Shown here: piece by piece, positions 16,635 to 24,614 of the stretch | How positions within the stretch are numbered: the first letter of the stretch is position 1 | How the letters are laid out: each line of letters begins with the position of its first letter | Made by a program: the position numbers and the translations under genes | The notes under the pieces: generated by a model | Seen by the model: only the letters and a program-made list of their open reading frames with translations | What the model was told of the DNA's origin: nothing | Database searches by the model: none | Assembly: GCA_963675945.1 (NCBI GenBank) | Contig: OY780932.1 | Location: forward strand, 1,240,001 to 1,304,000 | Length of the DNA stretch: 64,000 nucleotides | Source of the DNA: G963556115 sp963675945 | GTDB lineage: Bacteria > Planctomycetota > SZUA-567 | Reading direction: 5' to 3'

Positions 16635-17762
16635 TTGATTATAGTAGCCGATAAGCAGCAGCCCTTGGTTGCTGAATTCTTTGGCGGAGTGGCCTCTGTA
16701 GTTGCTCTCGCTCCGGAAGAGATAAATAATAAAATTTTGCGTGAAACCCAGGCGGAAGCGCTTATCTGCCGCTCAACCATCAAGGTAAATGCACAACTAC
16801 TCGAACATACTCGGGTAAAATTTGTGGGAACCTGTACTATTGGGTATGATCATGTCGATTTGGAGTACCTGAAGCGGGCTGGGATCGGTTTTGGCTCGGC
16901 TCCCGGGTGTAATGCCAACAGCGTGGGTGAGTACATGGTGGCGGCTTTGGTGAAGTTGGCGCTGAAGTATAATTTTGACCTGTCTGAGAAGACCTTGGGT
17001 ATTATTGGAGTTGGCAATGTCGGTAAAGAGGTGGCGCGTAAGGCAAGAATGCTCGGGCTTCGGCTTTTGTTCAATGATCCGCCGCGTCAGCGTGCTGAGG
17101 ATAGTGGAGATTTTGTCTCGCTAGATAGACTCCTGGCGGAGAGTGATATCGTCTCTCTGCATGTACCTCTGATCAAGGAGGGAACTGATAAGACACTTTA
17201 TATGGCGGATAACTCCTTTTTTGAGCGGCTCAAACCGGGGGCGGTGGTTATCAATGCCTCCCGCGGGGCGGTACTTTGGGGTGAGGATCTGCTCAAGGCC
17301 AAGGCGGCCGGAAAGGTTAGAGCCTATATTCTTGATGTCTTTGAGCATGAGCCCCAGGTCTCTGCGGAACTGGTAGCGCAGGCCTTTATCGCAACCCAGC
17401 ATATATCTGGTCATTCGTATGACGGGAAGATAAACGGTGTGCGTATGATTCTTGCTGCATTTGCCAGGCATTTTGCTATAGATGTTGATTTTGAAGCCTT
17501 GTATAAGAATAATGAGTATAAGGGGCTGATTGTTGTGCCGGATGATCTGAAGGGGCTCAGAGCTGTAGAGTATGCGGTAGCTCAGTGTTATGATATTCTG
17601 CGTGATTCGGTAGCGTTTAAGCGTTCTCCAGAACGTTTCAAAGAGCTTAGAAAGAACTATTATAAACGTTATGAATTTCCGCATTATTCGGTTGTCTGCC
17701 GGGAACAGCAGGTGCAAAGGCTCTTATGTAATCTAGGATTTGGTGGAATTGTCAGTGATTAA
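16635..17762 (+). CDS. pdxB: 4-phosphoerythronate dehydrogenase
   Basis: PdxB oxidises 4-phospho-D-erythronate in the DXP-independent-of-ribose route to pyridoxal phosphate. The 375-residue sequence follows the PdxB pattern: CRSTIKVNAQLL, KFVGTCTIGYDHVD, FGSAPGCNANSVGEYM, then the Rossmann motif GVGNVG, the catalytic Arg in NASRGAVLW, Glu in DVFEHEP and His in TQHISGHSYDGK. PdxB's C-terminal dimerisation domain follows. The start appears to be TTG at 16635 with AGAGGG 8 nt upstream; no ATG is present before the conserved start. It faces away from the polysaccharide operon and overlaps the next gene by a few bases. Confidence 0.9.
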   Translation: MIIVADKQQPLVAEFFGGVASVVALAPEEINNKILRETQAEALICRSTIKVNAQLLEHTRVKFVGTCTIGYDHVDLEYLKRAGIGFGSAPGCNANSVGEYMVAALVKLALKYNFDLSEKTLGIIGVGNVGKEVARKARMLGLRLLFNDPPRQRAEDSGDFVSLDRLLAESDIVSLHVPLIKEGTDKTLYMADNSFFERLKPGAVVINASRGAVLWGEDLLKAKAAGKVRAYILDVFEHEPQVSAELVAQAFIATQHISGHSYDGKINGVRMILAAFARHFAIDVDFEALYKNNEYKGLIVVPDDLKGLRAVEYAVAQCYDILRDSVAFKRSPERFKELRKNYYKRYEFPHYSVVCREQQVQRLLCNLGFGGIVSD

Positions 17763-19113
17763 ACAGCATGTAGCCAAGATATTACTACTTACCCTGTTAT
17801 TTATTCTCACTGCTCAGGCAGAGGAGCCGGATGTAATATATACCAGAGCCAGACGGTTGCAGCAGAATGGAGAGCTGGCGCAGGCAGTGACAGAGTATTA
17901 TAATGTTCGTAGCCCGGAATATTTGGTCGGATCCAGAGCAGCTCTAGCTTATGCTTTGGCAGCGGAAGAACTGGGCGCTGTGGCGGCGGCGGAGGATGGA
18001 TATCTTTATTTTCTCAAGAATTATCCTGACTCTGATTTTGTGGTAGCGGCAAAGCTGCATTTGATAAATCTTTATATTCAGCATGGTGAATATGCCAGTG
18101 CACTCTTTTTTCTGTATGGCCTTAGTCTGGATGAATTGAACCAGAAGCAATTGCACCAGCGTTGTGAGTTGATAATCGGCAGTTATATCGGGTTGTTACA
18201 GTTCGAAAATGCCCGGTATTATATCGAAAAGTATTTGCAAGTGAATGTCGAGGCTGAGGGTTTTAATCGGTATAAACTCTGGTTGGCCTGGTATTATTCG
18301 ACAAGGAATGTTTCGCGCGCGGTGGAGATGCTCCAGAGTATAATTGAAGGTCGCGAGGATCAGGCGGTCTGTGAGATTGCCAGAGCCTACCTTGTACCGG
18401 TGCTTGTCCAGAATAACCGGGAGGAAGAAGCTGTAGAGGTTATGCTGAGGTTGGTGGAAGCGGGCTATCATTACTCTAGCGTAGAATTACTCTGGTTGGC
18501 AAGATATCTATACGAACTCAGGGAACTCATTATTGCCGAGGATATTTTGCAGATGGTGGTACTGGAACCGGGAAGCTCCATGCATGAAGCTATAGCCTTG
18601 TATGATCTGGCTAAAGTGGAGATAGATAGTAGGAAATTTCTGGATGCGCTGAGTATCTTTCCACTTATTCAAAAGGCTCTGCGTAGTGCAGAGGCAGGGA
18701 TAGGCAAGATTGAGTTGCTTGCCAAGATGGCGGATTATTCCAATGCGCTGACCCTGCGCCGGATAGGCAGAAATAATCGAGCGCAGGCAATTCTGGAGCG
18801 TTTGCAGCTCGATATCTATGAACCTTTGTATTATAATATTCTCTATGAGCAGGGGGCGGTGGATCTGAGCTTGGGGGATGCGGCGAGTGCGGCAGAGAAG
18901 TTATTTCGGGTGGGGATCCTCTCGCGTGATCCGGATCTGGCAGGTAGAGCTTTGCTCAAGTGTTATGAAGCAAGTAAGGCTTTGAATAATAGCAAATTGA
19001 TGCGGATCTGTCTGGAAGATCTGGCTGGGGCGAATGAGGGCAGCTATGGTGAGCTTTATCCGAATAGTCCGTATATTGATCAGGCTTTGGGGTTGCTGCA
19101 AGAGGCGGAGTAG
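17755..19113 (+). CDS. Secreted TPR-repeat protein
   Basis: The 452-residue product has a signal peptide (KQHVAKILLLTLLFILTAQA) and a series of helical TPR-like repeats throughout (for example YTRARRLQQNGELAQAVTEYY, AEDGYLYFLKNYPDSDFVVAAKLHL), the arrangement of periplasmic BamD/YbgF-like scaffold proteins. TTG 17740, GTG 17743 and GTG 17755 are possible starts; the last has GGTGGA 7 nt upstream and gives a normal signal peptide, so it is preferred. It overlaps the pdxB stop codon, implying translational coupling. The STN-domain gene follows 42 nt after its stop codon. The precise function is unknown. Confidence 0.72.
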   Translation: MIKQHVAKILLLTLLFILTAQAEEPDVIYTRARRLQQNGELAQAVTEYYNVRSPEYLVGSRAALAYALAAEELGAVAAAEDGYLYFLKNYPDSDFVVAAKLHLINLYIQHGEYASALFFLYGLSLDELNQKQLHQRCELIIGSYIGLLQFENARYYIEKYLQVNVEAEGFNRYKLWLAWYYSTRNVSRAVEMLQSIIEGREDQAVCEIARAYLVPVLVQNNREEEAVEVMLRLVEAGYHYSSVELLWLARYLYELRELIIAEDILQMVVLEPGSSMHEAIALYDLAKVEIDSRKFLDALSIFPLIQKALRSAEAGIGKIELLAKMADYSNALTLRRIGRNNRAQAILERLQLDIYEPLYYNILYEQGAVDLSLGDAASAAEKLFRVGILSRDPDLAGRALLKCYEASKALNNSKLMRICLEDLAGANEGSYGELYPNSPYIDQALGLLQEAE

Positions 19114-19155
19114 CCGGTTGCTTTCCTGATGGGTTTAATTCTGTGTAGGTATAAT

Positions 19156-20337
19156 ATGAGATTGGTTTCTGGTTGTTGCATAATCTTAATTCTCTTGTTT
19201 CCCGCGCTTGCGCTGAACCCGGTGTTGGGGTTGGATTTGCCGGAGAAACTCGCGACTAGGGTGAGTTATGATTTTGCCGGAGAGACCTTGCCTCGGATTT
19301 TAAGCCGTGTGGCGCAAGATACGGGGTTGAATGTAATGCCCCTGGAGTCGGTGCTGGCGAGTAGAGCTGCTGGCGATAAGATATATCTGACGGTTGAGGA
19401 TATGCCTTTGCGGCAGTTTCTAAGTTGGTTGGCGGCTACATTGCAGGCTAGGTATAAACTGTATGCAGATGGCCGGGTATACCTTTCTCAGAATTACGAA
19501 TGGGTGGAGAGAGATAAATTTGGGATGCTCTTTCTTGATATTGAGGATATTGTAGGCATCTCACCGGATTTACAGTCTCTGGATGGTTCTATTGCTGAAT
19601 TGAGTAAGATAGTCTCAATCTTTGATAATAATTATTATATTAGGATTGAGGAGCAGGCCGATATGGTCAAACTTGTGGCGCATACCCCGCGAGATTTGAA
19701 AGAGGTATTTGCAAATATAGTACGAGTTATGGGCGGAAAGGGAGAGGATATCGCCGCTTTTGAGCCGGTAAGGACGCAGGCAAAAGCAGAACTTGTTAGC
19801 AAGCTCGGGCAGCAGAAGGTTATAGATTATCCGTATTTACCTTTGCATCAAATAATTAGACGTCTGGAGACCGACTTTGGAGTAAATATAGGTTGTTCGA
19901 GTGCGGTATTTGCCGAGGGTAAATTGATGCCTGAGCTATCGTTAAAGCTTGGTAAGGCCAGCCTCAAGGAAGCGATAGAAGCGGTTGTGGCGAAGACTGA
20001 TTTTGCTGGAGTCGAACTCTCTTTTCCGGGCGGGATTTGGCTGACCAGATATGAGTCAGACTGGGTAGAGGGGCAATCGCGGCAATTTCTATGGAGTGAT
20101 AACCTGGTCGTCAAACTCTATGATATGACCGACTTGAGTCGGGTGATCCCCGGGGATCTGTTGGTTGAGGAGTTATATACCAGGGTTGCGCCTAGAGCCT
20201 GGTTGGATCCGCTGGCAAGTCTGGTGTTTAATAATAAGAATAAGACTTTACTGGTACTTGCCGAGGAGCGGGTGCAGCAACGGGTGCAGGCAGCTTTATA
20301 TGAAATATTACACCGATTAGGGGAATCGAGTAAATAA
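19156..20337 (+). CDS. Secreted STN/secretin N-domain-like protein
   Basis: A 393-residue protein with a signal peptide (MRLVSGCCIILILLFPALAL) and domains resembling the secretin/TonB short N-terminal (STN) fold: VSYDFAGETLPRILSRVAQ...TGLNVMP at about 35-110, and a second copy, YLPLHQIIRRLETDFGVNIG to about 305. A last module, VVKLYDMTDL...NKNKTLLVLAEERVQQRVQ, resembles the N1/KH-like domain of secretins. The pore-forming secretin domain is absent. An upstream ATG at 19129 lacks a ribosome site. It ends 7 nt from the convergent histidine kinase gene with no terminator visible. It may support a protein-export or adhesion complex with the TPR protein. Confidence 0.65.
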   Translation: MRLVSGCCIILILLFPALALNPVLGLDLPEKLATRVSYDFAGETLPRILSRVAQDTGLNVMPLESVLASRAAGDKIYLTVEDMPLRQFLSWLAATLQARYKLYADGRVYLSQNYEWVERDKFGMLFLDIEDIVGISPDLQSLDGSIAELSKIVSIFDNNYYIRIEEQADMVKLVAHTPRDLKEVFANIVRVMGGKGEDIAAFEPVRTQAKAELVSKLGQQKVIDYPYLPLHQIIRRLETDFGVNIGCSSAVFAEGKLMPELSLKLGKASLKEAIEAVVAKTDFAGVELSFPGGIWLTRYESDWVEGQSRQFLWSDNLVVKLYDMTDLSRVIPGDLLVEELYTRVAPRAWLDPLASLVFNNKNKTLLVLAEERVQQRVQAALYEILHRLGESSK

Positions 20338-20344
20338 TATGGTG

Positions 20345-23300
20345 TCAGTCCTTGAGTTTTTCGGTAATCCAGTGCAGTACCTCTTCAATTTCACTACGCA
20401 GTATTGGATGTAGCTGGCGGATAACCTGGCTGTCTACAGTGATCTCTGCTTGTCGGCATGAATTAAGCAACTTTGTCGCTCCGATAATACCTGCCATAGT
20501 CTTGAGGGTATGGATGCTCTTCAGCGCAGATGAGGTATCGCCATTTATTGCTTCGAATTCAATGTTACTGGCCAGTTGCGCGGATTCTTTTTCAAATATT
20601 TTCAGCATATCAATAAAATTCTCTTCACAGCCGGAATTATAAATCCCCAAAGATTTATCAAGGATAGGAGCATCTTCTGCAGTAGCTTGAGCAGTAATGG
20701 TTGCCGATTCATCAAGTTCGGCTATAGGCGAAGTACGCGTTTTGGCGGTTGCGGCTGGTGGGGCACCTTCTTTACGTCTATCGGTGGTTATCGCGGCAAG
20801 GTATGACCGAAGACTGTCAATAACCTCGGAGGCTGTCTCTTTGATTTGAGGGAGTATTGAGAGTATGCCCTGGCAATTTGGGCTGTTCTCTCCCTGTTGG
20901 CAAGATTGTTGTAAGGCACTCGCTCCGATAATCGCCGACATGCTTTTGAGTGAGTGGCAGAAACGGATTGCGTCTTCATAATTGTCTTCTTCCGCGGCGT
21001 TTTCAATATTATGTATAACACTGAGTGTATCGCTGATGAAGAGTTTGGACATAGCCAGGTATGTGTTGTGTGAACCGGTATTCCTTATACCGGTTTCAAG
21101 ATCAAGGACATCATGGGAGAATATCGGGATAGAACCGGAGGTTACTTGTACGCTGGAAGGATTATTCCGTTGAGAGGTGGATTTGTGCTGTTGTAGTTTT
21201 TCAGGCAGGTGTTTGAGAAGAGCCTTCTTGAAATTTGTAAAAGATACAGGTTTAGATAGAAAACCATTCATTCCCGCTGTATAGCAGTCGTTCTTGTCAT
21301 TGTCAAAGATATTGGCGGTTACTGCAATTATCGGTGTTTCTGTGCGCTTCTCTTCCTTCTCTATCTGGCGTATTTGCTTGGTTGCGGAGAGACCGCTTAT
21401 TTCCGGCATTTGTAGATCCATTAGGATAAGATCGTAGCGTTTTTTCAGGAACATCTCTATCGCCAGGCGGCCATTCTCTGCGATATCCGCGGTGGTGTCG
21501 AGCTTATTAAGAAATTTTAGGCATAGATTCTGATTCATCTTGTTGTCTTCGCAGAGCAGGATTTTGGCCTGGCAGAGTGATATGATTCCAGCTCCGGGAT
21601 TCTCGCTGGAGAGTGCGTTCAGGGATGCAGCTTCAAACATTTCGGTTTTGTTGTCCTTAGTCTCGTTATACTTCTTGAGGGGGAGTATCAGGGTGAATAC
21701 AGTGGAAGTCCCCAGAGTACTCTCTACTCTGATACTGCCATTCATCAATTCGCAGAGGCTTTTACAGATACTCAGTCCTAAACCAGTGCCTCCAAATTTG
21801 CGGGTGGTAGATTGGTCTGCTTGAGTGAATTTTTCAAATATATTCTCTATCGCTTCTGGCGCAATGCCAATACCGGTATCGGAGACTTTGATCTCAAGGG
21901 TGGCGATGTCCAGCGTATCGCTATATAGCTTGGCGGCAAAGTGAATATTTCCCTTGAGCGTAAACTTTATCGCATTGCCTCCGAGGTTCAACAGTATCTG
22001 GCTTATTCTGAGATCATCGCCGATAAGAAGTTGGGGTATGTTCGGATCGATAGTTGAGGTTAGCGTAACCTTATCGCTATCTACCTGAGGACGGATCATG
22101 TTAATGATATGATTTATGGTGGCGCGGATATCAAAAGGCTCTTCGATTATAGTCAGTTTGCCTGATTCTATCTTTGAGTGATCAAGAATGTCATTAATGA
22201 TCAGGAGTAAGGCTTTGCCGCTGTGCTTGATGGTCTCGATAAAGTTGAATTGTTCAGGGGATAATTCCGTATCCTCCAGGAGTGAGACCATGCCGAGAAT
22301 ACTGTTCATCGGTGTACGGATTTCATGTGAGATATTGGCAAGAAATTCGGCTTTGGCGGAGCTGGCTTCTTCGGCTTTGATACGCAGGCGTTCTGACTCG
22401 TCGAGAAGATTCTGTAACTCCAGCGAGAGCTTTTCTGAGGCTTTGCGGGATTCAATTGAGGATTGTTCCAGTAGAATCCTGTTGGTAATATCGATACTGA
22501 TTCCGTAGATAGCATAATTGTTATCCCGGTCTTTTTGTCGAATAGCATAAGTATTGAGCCAGATCTCTTTATTGAGGGTCTTGGCAAGGGGGTGGGTGAG
22601 AACAACCCGGTGCTCCAGCGAGTATTCATTGATACCTTCAGTTGTAGCATCCTGATTGAGAAATTTGAAGAAATCTTTGAAATTCTTGTTGGTGTCTTTG
22701 TTGAATAGCTGGATAAAATCTTTATCGGAAGATATGTTCTCGGCCGCTATTCCAAGAAGTTCTTTGATATGATTGCTGCATTGAAATCTACGGGTGGCGG
22801 GGTAGTATATCCAGCTCATGGCTCTACCTACTTTCAATGAGATATCATAGTGCTCAATGTTGCGCTCAATAATATGTTGATAGTTGAGAAGCTCGCGTTG
22901 GCGCTTGTAGGAGATAATAATGATAATGCTGAGAACTAACTCTAAGAGAATATATAAGAAGGTTGCGGAATGAGGATTGATAATATTAAGCGGCTCGGTA
23001 TCATTGGCAATAGAGTGTTGCGAGACAATCTTCCACTTAATTGTTTCAGAGGTAAAGGGTGGGCGCAGAGTTGTGTATTCGTAAAAATTATTGTCGATGA
23101 TAATATGGCCGTACTCGTTGTTTTGAATTATGCTCCAGGCTTCAGGGAAGGTGGTGGCAAAATTATCCTCTTTAGAGAACGCAAAATTCATCCATTTATC
23201 TCCCCCGCCAATGACCCACTCTCCATTCATATTCAAGAGTGACACATGGCTGGGAAATGGAAAGTTAACCATTAAATTCACCATGATAACCCCGCGGAGT

Positions 23301-23914
23301 AAACCAAGGTTATCATAAACTTTTTTGCCGATATGCAGGGTTGGTTTGAATGGAAAGGCAATAGTATCTCCATCATATTGTAATTCAATTGGAGAATAGT
23401 ATATCGACTTGCCGGGAGATTCAAGGCATTCCTTTATATATGGAAATTGGGAAAGGTTGCGCAGTTTATGCGGCGGTAGGATCCGCGCCCCCTTACGAGT
23501 GTGCTCTACTTTGAGTCGTTCGCGTCCGTTTATACTGATAAAGCTTATTGAGTAGTAGTGCGGGTTGACCTTGAGTAGTTGGCTGATAAAATTCTCGAGG
23601 TCTGTATGCTCAGAAGTATTGGCGTCTGCTATCTGATATGGCTGGAGTTTCTGGACATATTTCTTTAGATATTCACCATTGGCAATAATATTAAGGTTAT
23701 TCTCAGTAGAAGTGAGGATAGAACTGCAAATGTTGTTGGCGGAGAATACCTCTCGTACTGCGAGTTCATTGAGTAATTGGACTCGCTTGACTTTGAGAGT
23801 CTTGCTGATATTGAAAAAATAAATTGTACCACCGATACTGACAAGCAGCCAGACGATTATATAGAGGGCTTTATTGGGTTTTAGCTCACGAATAGGCTTG
23901 CCTTTTGTCTGCAT
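20345..23914 (-). CDS. Hybrid histidine kinase with receiver and two HPt domains
   Basis: A 1189-residue membrane sensor kinase. Transmembrane helices lie at about 16-36 and 315-338 and bracket a periplasmic Cache-like sensor. A PAS domain (about 355-480) and a short coil lead to HisKA with the phosphorylated His near 530 (FLANISHEIRTPMN), HATPase (FGGTGLGLSICKSL near 708), a receiver domain with Asp near 832 (LILMDLQMPEISG), and two HPt domains, FCHSLKSMSAIIGA near 988 and IHTLKTMAGIIGA near 1136, separated by an Ala/Thr-rich linker. Two HPt domains in one kinase are unusual. It is divergent from the partner-switching operon, whose receiver-phosphatase is the natural phosphate acceptor (inference). 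The ribosome site is weak. Confidence 0.9.
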   Translation of the reverse strand: MQTKGKPIRELKPNKALYIIVWLLVSIGGTIYFFNISKTLKVKRVQLLNELAVREVFSANNICSSILTSTENNLNIIANGEYLKKYVQKLQPYQIADANTSEHTDLENFISQLLKVNPHYYSISFISINGRERLKVEHTRKGARILPPHKLRNLSQFPYIKECLESPGKSIYYSPIELQYDGDTIAFPFKPTLHIGKKVYDNLGLLRGVIMVNLMVNFPFPSHVSLLNMNGEWVIGGGDKWMNFAFSKEDNFATTFPEAWSIIQNNEYGHIIIDNNFYEYTTLRPPFTSETIKWKIVSQHSIANDTEPLNIINPHSATFLYILLELVLSIIIIISYKRQRELLNYQHIIERNIEHYDISLKVGRAMSWIYYPATRRFQCSNHIKELLGIAAENISSDKDFIQLFNKDTNKNFKDFFKFLNQDATTEGINEYSLEHRVVLTHPLAKTLNKEIWLNTYAIRQKDRDNNYAIYGISIDITNRILLEQSSIESRKASEKLSLELQNLLDESERLRIKAEEASSAKAEFLANISHEIRTPMNSILGMVSLLEDTELSPEQFNFIETIKHSGKALLLIINDILDHSKIESGKLTIIEEPFDIRATINHIINMIRPQVDSDKVTLTSTIDPNIPQLLIGDDLRISQILLNLGGNAIKFTLKGNIHFAAKLYSDTLDIATLEIKVSDTGIGIAPEAIENIFEKFTQADQSTTRKFGGTGLGLSICKSLCELMNGSIRVESTLGTSTVFTLILPLKKYNETKDNKTEMFEAASLNALSSENPGAGIISLCQAKILLCEDNKMNQNLCLKFLNKLDTTADIAENGRLAIEMFLKKRYDLILMDLQMPEISGLSATKQIRQIEKEEKRTETPIIAVTANIFDNDKNDCYTAGMNGFLSKPVSFTNFKKALLKHLPEKLQQHKSTSQRNNPSSVQVTSGSIPIFSHDVLDLETGIRNTGSHNTYLAMSKLFISDTLSVIHNIENAAEEDNYEDAIRFCHSLKSMSAIIGASALQQSCQQGENSPNCQGILSILPQIKETASEVIDSLRSYLAAITTDRRKEGAPPAATAKTRTSPIAELDESATITAQATAEDAPILDKSLGIYNSGCEENFIDMLKIFEKESAQLASNIEFEAINGDTSSALKSIHTLKTMAGIIGATKLLNSCRQAEITVDSQVIRQLHPILRSEIEEVLHWITEKLKD

Positions 23915-24326
23915 ATGGTATTATCAATTATCCTTAAATAGCATTATTAGCAGTTAATGCTTTTTTCTTGCCTGGACTTAATTAAATGATAATAAATTGT
24001 AATTGTACTTTGATTTTTTAGATAACACAATAAAAATAATAAATGATTTTAATAATAAAAGTAAAGAAATAATAAAAGCAGGTAGGTAATGACGATAAAT
24101 TTTATATTAATTCTCATAACATATATATGGTTGGGTAGTTAGTTTCCATGATGTTTTTATGTTGCAAAAAAAATGGTTTTACGTATTCTTGATTGGAGAG
24201 TGAGACTTGATATTATTTGAGCATTTTTGTAAAAAGTTGATGAATATTGAGGGGAGAGGATAAGATTTTACTTCATTTTTAATAGTTGAAAATAGCAGTA
24301 TTTTGAAGGTTTTGAGAGGAGCTTGT
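23915..24326. other. AT-rich divergent regulatory region
   Basis: About 410 nt, strongly AT-rich with runs such as AATAATAAATG, separate the histidine kinase from the STAS gene. I see no coding frame and no clear hairpin terminator. It must contain promoters for both directions; no single pair of hexamers stands out. Confidence 0.5.
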
Positions 24327-24611
24327 ATGTCAGACATCGTAGAGGTTATGCCGGAAAAAGATCTGATAGGTTCTGAGGTAGATCAGTTTAAGCAGAATAT
24401 AGTGGATACTCTGAGTAATAAGCCAGCAAAATTACTACTCAATCTATCTAAGGTAAAGGTGATTGATTCAAGTGGAATAGGAACTTTGATTGCAGCAAAA
24501 AATTCTGCAGTTGGGATTGGTTGTGATATAGTGATTAGGGGTGTCAGTGCTGATATAATGAAGATGTTTAAAATTATGCGCTTAACAGATCATTTTGTAT
24601 TTGAAGGATAG
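24327..24611 (+). CDS. STAS-domain anti-sigma factor antagonist
   Basis: The 94-residue protein is a single STAS domain of the SpoIIAA/RsbV type. The key loop VIDSSGIGTLIAAKNSA near 50 carries the Ser that an RsbW-type kinase phosphorylates and a PP2C phosphatase restores. GAGGAG 5 nt before the ATG at 24327 fixes the start; the frame is open earlier. It is the first gene of an operon with the scaffold protein (3 nt after its stop), a receiver-PP2C phosphatase and an RsbW-like kinase, which together form a complete partner-switching circuit. Its partner could be a sigma factor or another output not encoded here. Confidence 0.88.
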   Translation: MSDIVEVMPEKDLIGSEVDQFKQNIVDTLSNKPAKLLLNLSKVKVIDSSGIGTLIAAKNSAVGIGCDIVIRGVSADIMKMFKIMRLTDHFVFEG

Positions 24612-24614
24612 TAT

